64,000 nucleotides of DNA from Metaclostridioides mangenotii (lineage in GTDB: Bacteria > Bacillota > Clostridia > Peptostreptococcales > Peptostreptococcaceae): the NCBI RefSeq assembly GCF_018917235.1, contig NZ_JAHLOF010000002.1:372001-436000 (forward strand), in the 5' to 3' direction. Of the stretch, positions 50,327 through 60,829 are shown piece by piece. The position numbers were made by a program, and so were the translations under genes. Numbering within the stretch: the first letter of the stretch is position 1; every line of letters starts with the position of its first letter. The notes below the pieces were generated by a model, which had not been told where the DNA came from, did not search any database, and was given only the letters and a program-made list of their open reading frames with translations.

Positions 50327-52087
50327 TTATAGAACTCTAGATGACCCTCTATATACTACTCCTCTAGATGCATCAACAGTAATAGTTTCACCTGTTTTAA
50401 CTTTTTCTAGTATCCCAGTAGCATTTAATATTACCGGTATGTCCATAGATAGCCCAAAAATAGCGGCATGTGAAGTCATTCCACCTTCTTCAGTTACTAT
50501 AGCACTTGATCTCTCCAAATAAGAGTTCATATCTGTATTTATCACAGGAGCTACCAAAATATCACCATCTTTGAAATCCTCTGCCTCTCCTTTGGCATTC
50601 ATTAAACAAACTCTGCCTTCTACAGTTTGAGTTCCTACACCCATGCCTTTTACAATTTCTTCACTAATAACATGAACTTTAATTAAATTTGTAGTACCGC
50701 TTACTCCAACTGGGACACCTGCAGTTACTACAACAAGTTGGCCATCATATATATATCCAGCACCTCTTGCACTGTCAATTGCAAGTTCTATAACCTCATC
50801 AGTATCTTTTCCTTGAGGACATTTAACCGGGTATACTCCCCAAGTTAAAGCTAGTTTTCTCATGACTTTATCATCGCTAGTTGTAGCTATAATTGGAGCC
50901 TTAGGTCTAAATTTAGAAACCATTCTAGCTGTATGGCCAGAAGCTGTAGCCGTAATTATAGAAGATGCATTTAAATCAACTGCAGTTGAACAAGTCGCAT
51001 GACTTATTGCATCAGTAACACTTATCTCGGCGAATTCACTAGTCTTAAGTGACTTGACATATTCTAATGTTTCTTCAGTCCTTTTAGCTATTGTAGCCAT
51101 CATTTTAACAGCTTCAACAGGGTATTTACCGGCAGCAGTTTCACCTGACAACATAATAGCATCTGTTCCATCGTAAATAGCATTTGCTACATCAGTAACC
51201 TCAGCTCTAGTAGGTCTTGGGTTCCTAATCATAGAATCCAGCATTTGAGTTGCAGTTATTACTGGCTTCGCAAGCTCATTACATTTTTTTATCATCATTT
51301 TTTGAACTATTGGCATTTCTTCTGTAGGTATTTCGACACCAAGATCTCCTCTTGCAACCATAAGTCCATCTGAAACCTTTAGTATTTCATCTAGATTTTC
51401 AACACCCTCTTGATTTTCTATTTTTGAAATTATTTGGATATCTGTAGCATTATTGTTCTCCAGTAATTCTCTAATCTCAAGTACGTCTGATGCTTTTCTA
51501 ACAAATGATGCCGCAATATAGTCAATTCCTTCGCTTATTCCAAATTTTATATCTTCGACATCCTTCTCTGTAAGAGCTGGTAGGTTTATCTTAACTCCTG
51601 GTACATTAACTCCTTTGTGATTTTTAACCACACCTGAGTTTTCAACTACACAGTTAATTTTTTTTCCATCAATATTCTTTACTCTAAGTCCAACTAAACC
51701 GTCATCAATTAATATAACATCGCCAGCTTTAACATCATTAACAAGATTTTTGTAGCTTACTGTACATATACTTTTGTCACCAATTACTTCTTCCATTGTA
51801 ATTGTAAAGTCTTGTCCATCTTCTAAAAGCACTTCCGGATCTTTAAAATTTCCTGTTCTTATTTCTGGACCTTTGGTATCTAAAAGCATTGCAACAGGTT
51901 TATTCAGTTTGGAACTAACTTTTTTTGCTATGTCTATTCTCTCTTTTTGCTCTTCATGGTTACCATGTGAAAAGTTAAATCTACATACATTTAATCCCTC
52001 TTCCATGAGTTTAGTCAGTATTTCTTCACTTTGTGAAGATGGACCTAATGTACACACTATTTTGGTTTTATTTTTCTTTTCTAACAT
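50327..52087 (-). CDS. pyk: Pyruvate kinase with C-terminal PEP-utiliser domain
   Basis: A 586-residue enzyme making pyruvate and ATP from phosphoenolpyruvate. TKIVCTLGPSSQSEE, LLDTKGPEIRTG, the active-site IISKIENQEGVEN and MVARGDLGVEIP, and ITATQMLDSM are present. Residues about 480-586 form the extra domain found in bacilli and clostridia (EEGGMTSHAAIFG with the conserved His). It lies 54 bases after pfkA, forming the classical pfkA-pyk operon. Confidence 0.98.
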   Translation of the reverse strand: MLEKKNKTKIVCTLGPSSQSEEILTKLMEEGLNVCRFNFSHGNHEEQKERIDIAKKVSSKLNKPVAMLLDTKGPEIRTGNFKDPEVLLEDGQDFTITMEEVIGDKSICTVSYKNLVNDVKAGDVILIDDGLVGLRVKNIDGKKINCVVENSGVVKNHKGVNVPGVKINLPALTEKDVEDIKFGISEGIDYIAASFVRKASDVLEIRELLENNNATDIQIISKIENQEGVENLDEILKVSDGLMVARGDLGVEIPTEEMPIVQKMMIKKCNELAKPVITATQMLDSMIRNPRPTRAEVTDVANAIYDGTDAIMLSGETAAGKYPVEAVKMMATIAKRTEETLEYVKSLKTSEFAEISVTDAISHATCSTAVDLNASSIITATASGHTARMVSKFRPKAPIIATTSDDKVMRKLALTWGVYPVKCPQGKDTDEVIELAIDSARGAGYIYDGQLVVVTAGVPVGVSGTTNLIKVHVISEEIVKGMGVGTQTVEGRVCLMNAKGEAEDFKDGDILVAPVINTDMNSYLERSSAIVTEEGGMTSHAAIFGLSMDIPVILNATGILEKVKTGETITVDASRGVVYRGSSRVL

Positions 52088-52141
52088 CTAAATCCCTCCT
52101 TGCCACGTCTATAATGTATTTTGTAAATGCTACAACATCTA

Positions 52142-53101
52142 TTAAATAGAAAGTATCTTCGCCATTTCGTAGACATCTCTATCAAATTTTTTCTCTTTAG
52201 ATAGTGCATCTAATATTCCTAAATCCACTATGTCGTTATCTTTAATTCCAACAACTCTATTGCTAATTCCATCTAGAAGTAATTCTACCGCTCTTACTCC
52301 CATTTTACTTGCAAGAATTCTGTCAAATACAGTAGGACTTCCACCTCTTTGTACATGGCCTAAAATAGTAACTCTTAGTTCAAGTCCAGACGCGTCTTCT
52401 ATCTTTTGTTTGAGATTTCCTGCACTATCCGCCCCTTCTGCTAGTACAATAATACTGTGTCTCTTACCTCTTTTTTGAGTAGTCTTAAGTCTGAATGCGA
52501 TATCATCAATATTTATAGGCTCTTCTGGAACTACAATTGTCTCTGCACCACCTGCAAGCCCTGCGAAAAGAGCTATATCGCCACAATGTCTACCCATAAC
52601 TTCGACTATATTTACTCTCTCATGAGAAGATGATGTGTCTCTTATCTTACTTATCGCATCTACAACAGTGTTCATGGCAGTGTCAAAACCAATTGTGTAA
52701 TCCGTATACGCAAGATCATTATCTATAGTTGCTGGTATACCTATTGTAGATATACCTAATTCACTTAATTTACTTGCCCCTATAAATGAACCATCTCCAC
52801 CAATTACAATAAGGCAGTCAATATTATGTTTTTGTAAGATTTTAACAGCTTTAATTCTACCTTGATTAGTTTTAAACTCTTCACTTCTAGAAGATTTTAA
52901 GATTGTCCCGCCTCTGTGAATTATATCCCCAACAGAAGATAAATTAAGCTCCTCAAAATCTTCCTCCAAAAGTCCATTATAACCTCTGTTGATTCCATAG
53001 ACTTTACAACCATAATAAATTCCCGACCTAACAACAGCCCTTATTGCTGCATTCATACCAGGAGCATCTCCACCACTAGTCAACACGCCTATACTTTTCA
53101 T
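52142..53101 (-). CDS. pfkA: 6-phosphofructokinase
   Basis: A 319-residue ATP-dependent enzyme of glycolysis. [35 protein letters not shown] and [10 protein letters not shown] contain the ATP and fructose-6-phosphate residues; [10 protein letters not shown] and HVQRGGSPT follow. The ATG at 53101 has AAGGAGG upstream; the longer frame adds ten residues unlike the family. First gene of the pfkA-pyk unit. Confidence 0.98.
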   Translation of the reverse strand: MKSIGVLTSGGDAPGMNAAIRAVVRSGIYYGCKVYGINRGYNGLLEEDFEELNLSSVGDIIHRGGTILKSSRSEEFKTNQGRIKAVKILQKHNIDCLIVIGGDGSFIGASKLSELGISTIGIPATIDNDLAYTDYTIGFDTAMNTVVDAISKIRDTSSSHERVNIVEVMGRHCGDIALFAGLAGGAETIVVPEEPINIDDIAFRLKTTQKRGKRHSIIVLAEGADSAGNLKQKIEDASGLELRVTILGHVQRGGSPTVFDRILASKMGVRAVELLLDGISNRVVGIKDNDIVDLGILDALSKEKKFDRDVYEMAKILSI

Positions 53102-53250
53102 CCGATTAGCCTCCTTATACTTGTCATTCATCTTAATAAGTTTTGGTATTAATTTTTTATAAATATTTATAATAAGTATCTCTAATATAAATTAATTTAT
53201 TTAATAGATTAATGTAACTTAATTCTACTTTTTGTATTAATATATTTAGC

Positions 53251-56200
53251 TTACTTAATTTTTATATTTTCACTTGGCATTATCTTCCCTAAACTGTATA
53301 TAAGTTTATCATCTGCGCTCGTACCCACATCAGTAATTTTATATGTCTTCTTATTTCCTGAAGCATTTTCATCTTCAGGGAATAAATATATTTCATCATG
53401 TCCCGGATGTCTATACGCTATATCTGTGATAGTATCTGTCAATTCTGTATTTTTCAAACTATCTATTTTTAAATATATTTTTTTTGAATGAATAGCTTTT
53501 TTAAACTGTACAAAATTTCCATTAGGTCTTTTGTAATTATTTTCATCAAACTCACTATAATCCGAAATATCTTTAATTTCCCTCGCTATAAGTTTTGCTT
53601 CTTCCTCTTCTTTTATACTTAAAGTTCCTTTTATTACAACGATTCCGTCTTCATTTAAAACATCATTGTACTTTTGAAGTAATTGCGGAAATACTATTAC
53701 TTCTATAGATCCGTATAAATCCTCTAAATCAACAAATGCCATCAAATCATTTTTTCTAGTAGTTTTTACTGATTTTTTGACTATCATACCGCCCATTATT
53801 ACATTGGTATCATTTAATCTTAAGAAACCTACTTCATCGTCTTTTAATGCATTTAGCTTTCCGTTATCAGTTGAAGTTCTCTCTAAAAGTTCTTCCTCGT
53901 ATTCAGACAGTGGATGTCCACTTACATATATTCCAAGAACTTCTTTTTCAAGGTTTAATTTCACTTTTTCATTGTATTCTTTTACAACAGGCATCGTATA
54001 TAGATCTTGAATCGTATTGGATTCTTCATCTGTTCCAAGCCCATCAAATAGAGATATTTGACCTTTTATATTTTTCTTTCTATCCATTGCTATACTATCT
54101 AAAAGAGGTTCGTATCCTACCATCAGACTTGCCCTATTTTCACTTATTCCATCAAATGATCCACATTTTATAAGACTCTCTATTACCCTCTTATTGGTAT
54201 CTTTTTGATCGAGTCTTTTAATAAAATCCATAAAATCCGTAAACTCTCCAACACTTTCTCTTTCATCTATTATATTGTTAATTATATTTATACCTACATT
54301 TTTAACTGCAGCCAATCCAAATCTAATATTATTCCCTTCAACCGAGAATTTAGAGAAACTTTTATTGATATTAGGCGGAAGAACTTCTATACCCATAGAT
54401 TTGCATTCTCTAATATACTCAACAACTTTATCGGTATTTCCCATAATACTAGTTATTAAGGCCGCCATAAATTCAACAGGATAATAGGTTTTAAGATAAG
54501 CTGTCTCATACGCTAAAACTCCGTATGCAGCTGCATGTGATTTATTAAATGCGTACTTAGCAAAGTCAATCATATCATCAAATATCTCATTTGCAATTTC
54601 TTCAGGAACGCCATTTCTTACACAACCCATTATTTCTACATTACCTTCATTGTCGTATTTCCCATGTATAAAATACTGTCTCTCTTCTTCCATGACATCC
54701 ATTTTTTTCTTACTCATAGCTCTTCTAACTAAGTCACTTCTTCCATAGCTGTACCCACCTAGATCACGTACCACTTGCATTACCTGTTCTTGATAAACTA
54801 GACAACCATATGTAACGTCCATTATAGGTCTGAGTTTATCATGAAGATAAGTAACTTTCTCAGGATTGTTTTTGTTTTCTACATACTTTGGTATTGAATC
54901 CATTGGACCTGGTCTGTAAAGTGATATTCCGGCAATTATATCCTCAAATTTATCAGGTTTAAGTTGCTTCATAAAACTTCTCATACCAGCACTTTCCAGT
55001 TGAAATACTCCAAGTGTGTTTCCAGATGCTAGTAGCTCGTACACTTTTGGATCGTCGTAGTCCATCTTTGAGAAATCTATAAATTCAGTATAACCTTTAG
55101 CTTCTCTATTTTTCTCAATTAACTCTAAAGCATCGTTAATAACTGTAAGAGTCCTAAGTCCTAGGAAATCCATTTTTAATAGTCCCAATTCTTCAAGTGT
55201 AGTCATAGTGAATTGAGTTGTTATAGAATCTTGATGCTTGTAAAGTGGAACGTACTCATCAACTGGGTTTTTAGATATAACTACACCAGCTGCATGTGTT
55301 GATGCATGTCTAAGCATACCTTCTATCTGTTTTGATAATTCTATGATTTCTTTGGTTTCACCATCCTCATCATACATAGATTGTAAATTCGGATTTGTGT
55401 CTAAAGCCTTATCTATAGTCATTCCTAATGCAAAAGGAATCTCTTTTGCTATTCTATCAACTTTGTTGTATGGAGTATCTAAAACCCTTCCAACATCTCT
55501 AATTGCAGCCTTTGCACCCATTGTCCCAAATGTAATAATTTGGGCAACGTGATCTTCGCCATATTTCCTCTTAACATAGTCTATAACTTCCTCTCTTCTC
55601 TCATAACAGAAGTCGATATCTATATCGGGCATGGATACACGCTCAGGGTTTAGGAAACGTTCAAATAGTAGTGAATACTTAATTGGGTCTATATCTGTAA
55701 TCTTAAGTGTATATGCAACTATTGATCCAGCAGCACTACCCCTCCCCGGGCCAACTATAATATTGTTTTGTTTAGAAAAATTTATAAAATCCCAAACTAT
55801 AAGGAAGTATTCAACATATCCCATTTTTACTATTACATCAAGTTCAAAATTTAGTCTATCTACTGCATCCTGTGAAGGATCTCCATATCTCTCTTCAAGT
55901 CCTTTGAAACAAAGTTCTCTCAAATAACTTTCGGGTGTTTTTCCATCGGGTACATCGTATTTTGGAAGGTGAATAGTATTGAAATCAAACTCTACATTAC
56001 ACATTTCCGCAATTTTAACTGTATTATCTAAAGCCTCTTCTATATATGAAAATGAATCTTCCATTTCTTCTCGAGATTTTAGGTAAAATTCATCGCTACC
56101 AAATCTCATTCTATTTGGATCGTCTACTGTCTTGCCCATTTGAATACACATGAGCACATCGTGTGTCTTTGAATCCTCTTTTCTCACATAGTGCACATCA

Positions 56201-56817
56201 TTTGTAGCTACTAAAGGTATACCGGTCTCCTTAGATAATTTTACTATACCTGCATTAACCTCTTTTTGCTCTGGTATATTGTGATCCTGAACCTCTAAAA
56301 AGAAGTTTCCCTCACCAAATATTTCATTGTATTTTGTTGCATAGAATTTTGCTTTATTATAATTTCTATTCATTAGAGATTTGGCTACATCCCCTGCTAA
56401 ACAAGCGGATAAAGCTATTATCCCTTCGCTGTGTTTTTCTAATTCTTCTAAATCTACCCTTGGTTTATAATAAAATCCCTCTGTATAGGAAATTGAAACA
56501 AGCTTTATCAAATTTTTATAACCCTGCATGTTTTTTGCAAGTAGTATTAAATGGCCTTGATATTTATCGTAATTCGGATCCTTATCCCTAATCGTTCTAG
56601 GTGATGTATACACCTCACATCCAATGATTGGTTTGATCCCTTCTTTCTTTGCTGTTTTATAAAAATCTATAACACCAAACATGTTTCCATGATCTGTTAT
56701 AGCAATCGCGTTCATATTAAGTTCTTTTGCCCTATTTATAAGATTTGAAACCCTTGAAAATCCATCTAGCAAACTGTATTCCGTATGCACATGAAGATGA
56801 ACAAAATTTTTACTCAT
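53251..56817 (-). CDS. dnaE: DNA polymerase III subunit alpha (DnaE)
   Basis: A 1188-residue C-family polymerase. The PHP domain begins FVHLHVHTEYSLLDG. The catalytic aspartates are in PDIDIDF near residue 400, with GPGRGSAAGSIVAY before. Helix-hairpin-helix region, OB fold (GMIVKKSVKTTRKN) and C-terminal domain are all there. Clostridia also have PolC, so DnaE is the second replicative polymerase. CAGGAGGAGG precedes the ATG. It sits just upstream of pfkA. Confidence 0.98.
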   Translation of the reverse strand: MSKNFVHLHVHTEYSLLDGFSRVSNLINRAKELNMNAIAITDHGNMFGVIDFYKTAKKEGIKPIIGCEVYTSPRTIRDKDPNYDKYQGHLILLAKNMQGYKNLIKLVSISYTEGFYYKPRVDLEELEKHSEGIIALSACLAGDVAKSLMNRNYNKAKFYATKYNEIFGEGNFFLEVQDHNIPEQKEVNAGIVKLSKETGIPLVATNDVHYVRKEDSKTHDVLMCIQMGKTVDDPNRMRFGSDEFYLKSREEMEDSFSYIEEALDNTVKIAEMCNVEFDFNTIHLPKYDVPDGKTPESYLRELCFKGLEERYGDPSQDAVDRLNFELDVIVKMGYVEYFLIVWDFINFSKQNNIIVGPGRGSAAGSIVAYTLKITDIDPIKYSLLFERFLNPERVSMPDIDIDFCYERREEVIDYVKRKYGEDHVAQIITFGTMGAKAAIRDVGRVLDTPYNKVDRIAKEIPFALGMTIDKALDTNPNLQSMYDEDGETKEIIELSKQIEGMLRHASTHAAGVVISKNPVDEYVPLYKHQDSITTQFTMTTLEELGLLKMDFLGLRTLTVINDALELIEKNREAKGYTEFIDFSKMDYDDPKVYELLASGNTLGVFQLESAGMRSFMKQLKPDKFEDIIAGISLYRPGPMDSIPKYVENKNNPEKVTYLHDKLRPIMDVTYGCLVYQEQVMQVVRDLGGYSYGRSDLVRRAMSKKKMDVMEEERQYFIHGKYDNEGNVEIMGCVRNGVPEEIANEIFDDMIDFAKYAFNKSHAAAYGVLAYETAYLKTYYPVEFMAALITSIMGNTDKVVEYIRECKSMGIEVLPPNINKSFSKFSVEGNNIRFGLAAVKNVGINIINNIIDERESVGEFTDFMDFIKRLDQKDTNKRVIESLIKCGSFDGISENRASLMVGYEPLLDSIAMDRKKNIKGQISLFDGLGTDEESNTIQDLYTMPVVKEYNEKVKLNLEKEVLGIYVSGHPLSEYEEELLERTSTDNGKLNALKDDEVGFLRLNDTNVIMGGMIVKKSVKTTRKNDLMAFVDLEDLYGSIEVIVFPQLLQKYNDVLNEDGIVVIKGTLSIKEEEEAKLIAREIKDISDYSEFDENNYKRPNGNFVQFKKAIHSKKIYLKIDSLKNTELTDTITDIAYRHPGHDEIYLFPEDENASGNKKTYKITDVGTSADDKLIYSLGKIMPSENIKIK

Positions 56818-56894
56818 TTAGACACCTCCTCCTGTATATTAATTTTACCATAAAAGTCTAGTCTAAAACTTCCTATACAAAATATAACTAGTAA

Positions 56895-57446
56895 TTAAAA
56901 TAGATTTTTATATACTTCATTTATAGACTCTTCTAGCCTTAATTCATCAATACCCAATATTGGAATATCTATTTTATATTCATCTAAAAGTTCAACTAAT
57001 TCTTCGATAAATACCCCTGTACCATTTATTAATTTAATATTTTCTATTTTCTCATCTAAATTTTTACATCCGCTAAGCTCTCCATACCAAAGTTTAGAAG
57101 AACACGTTCTGTTGTATCCACAACTAGGACTTCCATCTATTGCTATTACAGCCTTTACCTCATATGCATTATCTATATACATCTTAATTTGATATATATA
57201 GCCTAATAATAACTCTCTGCACTTTTCTCTATATATAATATTATCAAACTGTTCTTTTGAATGCCCCCATCTATTGATTCCGTACATCATTAATTCAGGG
57301 CACGGAAGTTGAATAATTCCAAATCCATTGTCAATTAATTTCTTATTAAAGTACATTGCCCCTTCGTAATCTGAAGATCCTTCTACTTTGCTATTACAAT
57401 TTAAAATACAATGGCATAGCACAACAATTTTTTTATTTCTCTTCAT
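56895..57446 (-). CDS. TudS-like putative desulfidase (CD3072 family)
   Basis: A 183-residue DUF523-like protein. Conserved cysteines are in VVLCHCILNCNSKV, QLPCPELMMYG and DGSPSCGYNRTCS, which in TudS hold a 4Fe-4S cluster that removes sulfur from thiouracil. The ECF S-component gene is divergent, and the same pair occurs in C. difficile. Together they suggest uptake and desulfuration of a thiolated compound, which is inference. Confidence 0.82.
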   Translation of the reverse strand: MKRNKKIVVLCHCILNCNSKVEGSSDYEGAMYFNKKLIDNGFGIIQLPCPELMMYGINRWGHSKEQFDNIIYREKCRELLLGYIYQIKMYIDNAYEVKAVIAIDGSPSCGYNRTCSSKLWYGELSGCKNLDEKIENIKLINGTGVFIEELVELLDEYKIDIPILGIDELRLEESINEVYKNLF

Positions 57447-57601
57447 GGTCTACCTCCAATATATAGATATAGAAATGTGTTATAAAAGCAACATCTAAAT
57501 AGTTATTATCTATACTTCATACTTTCTTTTGTAGAGTCTTGTATAATTATATAGTAATAATATCATATTATGAGTTTAATTTATACGAAAGGATTTAGAT
57601 T

Positions 57602-58159
57602 ATGAGAACAAAAGCCTTAACTTTTAGTGCAATGTGCATAGTTTTAAATGTAGTTGTTGGTTCTATTATGCAAGTTATAAACATACCCCTATTATTTTTA
57701 GATACCTTTGGAACTATAATGGGTGCTATTTTACTTGGGCCAGTATACGGAGCGGCTATAGGCGGGGGTACAAACTTAGTTCTTGGAATAATACTAGGGC
57801 CTATAAACTTTCCTTTTGCTTTAGTTAATATTGCTCTTGGGCTTTTTGTAGGATTTATATCAAAGAGATGGAAGTTTAACTACATGACTGCTATATTGAC
57901 AGGAGTAGGACTAGCTGTTTTATGTCCTTTAATTGGAACTCCTATATCTATAGCTGTCAGCGGTGGATTAAGTGGAAGTGGCGCTGATCTATTGGTTGGA
58001 TTTTTAAGACAGAGTGGAGAAAGTATATTTCAAGCCGCATTTATCGGTAGAATCACAAGTAACATAATCGATAAACCAGTATCATGTATACTTGCAGTAT
58101 TTTTAATTTCTAGATTGCCTAAATATTATTTAAATCAACTTAAAAAAGCTGTAGCATAG
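57602..58159 (+). CDS. ECF transporter S component (CD3073 family)
   Basis: A 185-residue membrane protein with about six helices. AMCIVLNVVVGSIMQVIN, DTFGTIMGAILLGPVYGA and LILGPINFPFALVNIALG are typical of S components that capture vitamins or bases for an energy-coupling-factor transporter. The AT and EcfT genes are elsewhere. It is divergent from the TudS-like gene; the 155-base gap must hold both promoters. The substrate is unknown. Confidence 0.82.
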   Translation: MRTKALTFSAMCIVLNVVVGSIMQVINIPLLFLDTFGTIMGAILLGPVYGAAIGGGTNLVLGIILGPINFPFALVNIALGLFVGFISKRWKFNYMTAILTGVGLAVLCPLIGTPISIAVSGGLSGSGADLLVGFLRQSGESIFQAAFIGRITSNIIDKPVSCILAVFLISRLPKYYLNQLKKAVA

Positions 58160-58176
58160 ACTCAGTTTATTAAAAT

Positions 58177-58230
58177 AAAATGGACTCCGTATATTAGTAA
58201 CTTAAGTTCCTAATATACGGAGTCCATTTT
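58177..58230. terminator. Bidirectional terminator between the S-component gene and whiA
   Basis: Long perfect arms (AAAATGGACTCCGTATATTAG on the left, its complement on the right; 20 bases each within 58177-58230) with T-runs on both strands. Confidence 0.88.
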
Positions 58231-58247
58231 TATTTAATATATATTCT

Positions 58248-59201
58248 TTACAATTTATTCTCTTCTCTAAGCTTTTCAGCAATTACCCCGATTTTTCTAA
58301 GCCTGTGATTTACACCTGATTTACCAATTGGTGGATCAAGTATCTCACCTAATTCCTTTAGAGTCATATCTTCGTACTCAACTCTTATCAGTGCAATTTC
58401 TTGTAAGTTTTTGGGTAAATTGCTAATTCCGATTGTCTTCTGTATTAAATTTATATCCTCAACTTGTCTAACTGAAGCGTTGACAGTCTTTGAAAGATTT
58501 GCCGTCTCACAATTTACGATTCTATTTACATTATTTCTCATTTCTTTTAAAACCTTTGTGTTTTGCAAGCTTAAAAGCGCTTTATGAGCCCCAATTACGC
58601 TCAGAAGATCCGAAATTTGTTCACTCTCTTTGAGATAAACAATATAATTGCTTTTACGAGGAACAATCTTACTGTTTAATCCCAGTGAATTTATTAAATC
58701 TTTTAATGAGATGGCAAATTCCTCAGAGTTTGTCACAAATTCCATGTGATAGCTCTTATCAGGATCGCTTATAGATCCTCCTCCTAAAAAAGCACCTCTT
58801 AAAAATGCTCTTTTACATTCATCTTCTTCTACTAATTTTTCTGGAACCTTGTTAACAGTGAAAAATCCATCCCCTGGTTCTAACACTCCAAGCTCTCTAA
58901 GCAGTTCTGTAGCTCCCATTTCGTCCGTAACTGTAAGTACATAACTGTTATTTCTTTTTAACATTTGGTTTTTGTTTATAGAAATAGTAGTATTGATGTC
59001 AAAATTTACTTTAAGTAATTTAAAAACTTTACGTGCTATCGAATTAAGCTCAGTTATTATTTTTAGGTTTATTTTTTTATAACCTACTATTTGTATACTC
59101 CCAGCTGATTTGATTATTGCAGCTAATTCTGCAATAGCTACTTTGCGTCCATCAGGTAAAATCCTAGCTAATTCATTTTTTGCATCTGTAGAAAACGACA
59201 T
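58248..59201 (-). CDS. whiA: WhiA, DNA-binding protein of the LAGLIDADG-like fold
   Basis: A 317-residue regulator conserved in Gram-positive bacteria. The N-terminal homing-endonuclease-like domain ([19 protein letters not shown]) and C-terminal helix-turn-helix ([27 protein letters not shown]) are present. It affects cell division and chromosome segregation. ATG 59201 with AGGTG upstream is preferred over the GTG three codons earlier. It follows nudix, yvcK and rapZ as is usual. Confidence 0.96.
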   Translation of the reverse strand: MSFSTDAKNELARILPDGRKVAIAELAAIIKSAGSIQIVGYKKINLKIITELNSIARKVFKLLKVNFDINTTISINKNQMLKRNNSYVLTVTDEMGATELLRELGVLEPGDGFFTVNKVPEKLVEEDECKRAFLRGAFLGGGSISDPDKSYHMEFVTNSEEFAISLKDLINSLGLNSKIVPRKSNYIVYLKESEQISDLLSVIGAHKALLSLQNTKVLKEMRNNVNRIVNCETANLSKTVNASVRQVEDINLIQKTIGISNLPKNLQEIALIRVEYEDMTLKELGEILDPPIGKSGVNHRLRKIGVIAEKLREENKL

Positions 59202-59217
59202 GTCAATCACCTATTAA

Positions 59218-59643
59218 TTAGTTTTTCTTGATTCTCTTTTTTATCTCTTCTAAAGCAACTTTTATAATTTCCTTCTCGTCGTCATATCTAGCCATATCCA
59301 CTACTCTATCCAAATGTACAAATTTAGCATCTATAAAACCCTCTTCTTTTTGAGGAACTGTATCCATATTTTTAGATTGCATTAAATACCAAAATACTGT
59401 CTTGTGAACTGCTTTATTTTCATCCCAATTTTCTTTAAATGTGTAATGAATCTCACCTAGATATTTGAGTATATCCGCTTTTACTCCTGTTTCTTCACTA
59501 ACCTCTCTAAGAGCTGCCTCCTCGTTACTTTCGCCTTCTTCTACCTTACCTTTTGGCAATACCCAATCGCCATTAAACTTCCTCAGCAGAAGAACCGCGT
59601 TACCAAATAAGACAACACCTCCAGCACTGACCTCTTCTCTCAT
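59218..59643 (-). CDS. NUDIX hydrolase
   Basis: A 141-residue enzyme with the complete Nudix box GKVEEGESNEEAALREVSEE (and TG). It hydrolyses a nucleoside diphosphate linked to another group; MutT-like or Ap4A hydrolase activity is possible. It lies 16 bases upstream of whiA in the same unit. Confidence 0.92.
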   Translation of the reverse strand: MREEVSAGGVVLFGNAVLLLRKFNGDWVLPKGKVEEGESNEEAALREVSEETGVKADILKYLGEIHYTFKENWDENKAVHKTVFWYLMQSKNMDTVPQKEEGFIDAKFVHLDRVVDMARYDDEKEIIKVALEEIKKRIKKN

Positions 59644-59715
59644 AGATGTTCACTCCTTAAAACTAACATAATAATAAGGATTTCTACATTTAATTTTAAA
59701 ACCCTTTTATAACGA

Positions 59716-60816
59716 CTACATATAGTTGTGATTTAGTGCTAGCTCTATTATTATGTTAGATATGTATTTTGCATCATGTCTAATGTAGTTATTCTTTATC
59801 TCAACCATATTTTTCTCAATACATTTAATACCCATATTTTTTAACCCCTCAGTTTGCTTTTTATCTAACAAAACTTGTTGTGCTCCATCATGTTTATACA
59901 AATTTAAGACTTTATTTGGTAGCTTTTCATTATTCACAATAACATAATCTATTATATTGCTACCCGCGTGCTTTTCTATAGCTTTTACGTGATCTAATAC
60001 ATTGTATCCGTCTGTCTCTCCGGGTTGAGTCATTATATTAGATATGTAAACTTTAGGTGCTGAAGAGGCTTTTATAGCCTTTACAACATCATCAATTAAT
60101 AAATTAGGTATTATACTAGTATACAGGCTTCCTGGTCCTATGACAATAATATCTGACTCATAAATTGAATTTATCACATCTTTTAATGGCTTTACATCAG
60201 CTGGTTCGAGACTTATTTTATATATAGAAGTTTTTCTTGCTTTTGCTTCTTTTGGAATAACAGACTCCCCTTTTATAACACATCCGTCTTTAAGCTCAGC
60301 TATTAATTTAACGTCTTCTAGAGTTACAGGGAGTACCCTACCAGTTATTGCGAATATTTCACTCATTTTATATACTGCAGTTTCAAAATTTCCGTATAGT
60401 CCATTCATAGCAGCTAAAAAGAGGTTTCCAAAACTTTGACCCTTAAGCTGACCATCTGAAAATCTATACTGCATAATTTCATTCATAGTAGGTTCAATAT
60501 TTGCTAGTGCCAGCAGACAATTTCTTATATCTCCAGGAGGTAACATCCCCAAATCCTCTCTTAAGACTCCAGAACCTCCCCCATCATCTGAAACTGTAAC
60601 TACTGCTGTAATATTTTGAGTATTGTGTTTTAGCCCCCTCAAAAATACTGATTGACCTGTTCCCCCTCCTATTACTACTACTTTGGGATCATAGCACTCT
60701 GTAGTTGATCTAGTAAATAGCTTTATTTTCTCACGCTTGGCTTTTTGGTACAAAAATAGTGTAACAAATAAGCCGAGCCATCCTAGTATACCTACTAAAA
60801 TAAGTATTTTATTCAT
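59716..60816 (-). CDS. yvcK: YvcK (gluconeogenesis factor)
   Basis: A 366-residue CofD/YvcK-family protein that binds UDP-sugars and is needed for morphology on gluconeogenic substrates. VVIGGGTGQSVFLRGLK, VSDDGGGSGVLR and PPGDIRNCLLALA are signatures. An N-terminal membrane helix (KILILVGILGWLGLFV) is an addition absent from the Bacillus protein. ATG 60816 has GGAGG upstream; the start overlaps closely with the end of rapZ. Confidence 0.95.
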   Translation of the reverse strand: MNKILILVGILGWLGLFVTLFLYQKAKREKIKLFTRSTTECYDPKVVVIGGGTGQSVFLRGLKHNTQNITAVVTVSDDGGGSGVLREDLGMLPPGDIRNCLLALANIEPTMNEIMQYRFSDGQLKGQSFGNLFLAAMNGLYGNFETAVYKMSEIFAITGRVLPVTLEDVKLIAELKDGCVIKGESVIPKEAKARKTSIYKISLEPADVKPLKDVINSIYESDIIVIGPGSLYTSIIPNLLIDDVVKAIKASSAPKVYISNIMTQPGETDGYNVLDHVKAIEKHAGSNIIDYVIVNNEKLPNKVLNLYKHDGAQQVLLDKKQTEGLKNMGIKCIEKNMVEIKNNYIRHDAKYISNIIIELALNHNYM

Positions 60817-60829
60817 AATAGCCTCCACA

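Noticed and set aside
53847..54173. A 108-codon plus-strand ORF opposite dnaE
   Set aside because: Antisense shadow within a conserved gene, no supporting signals.
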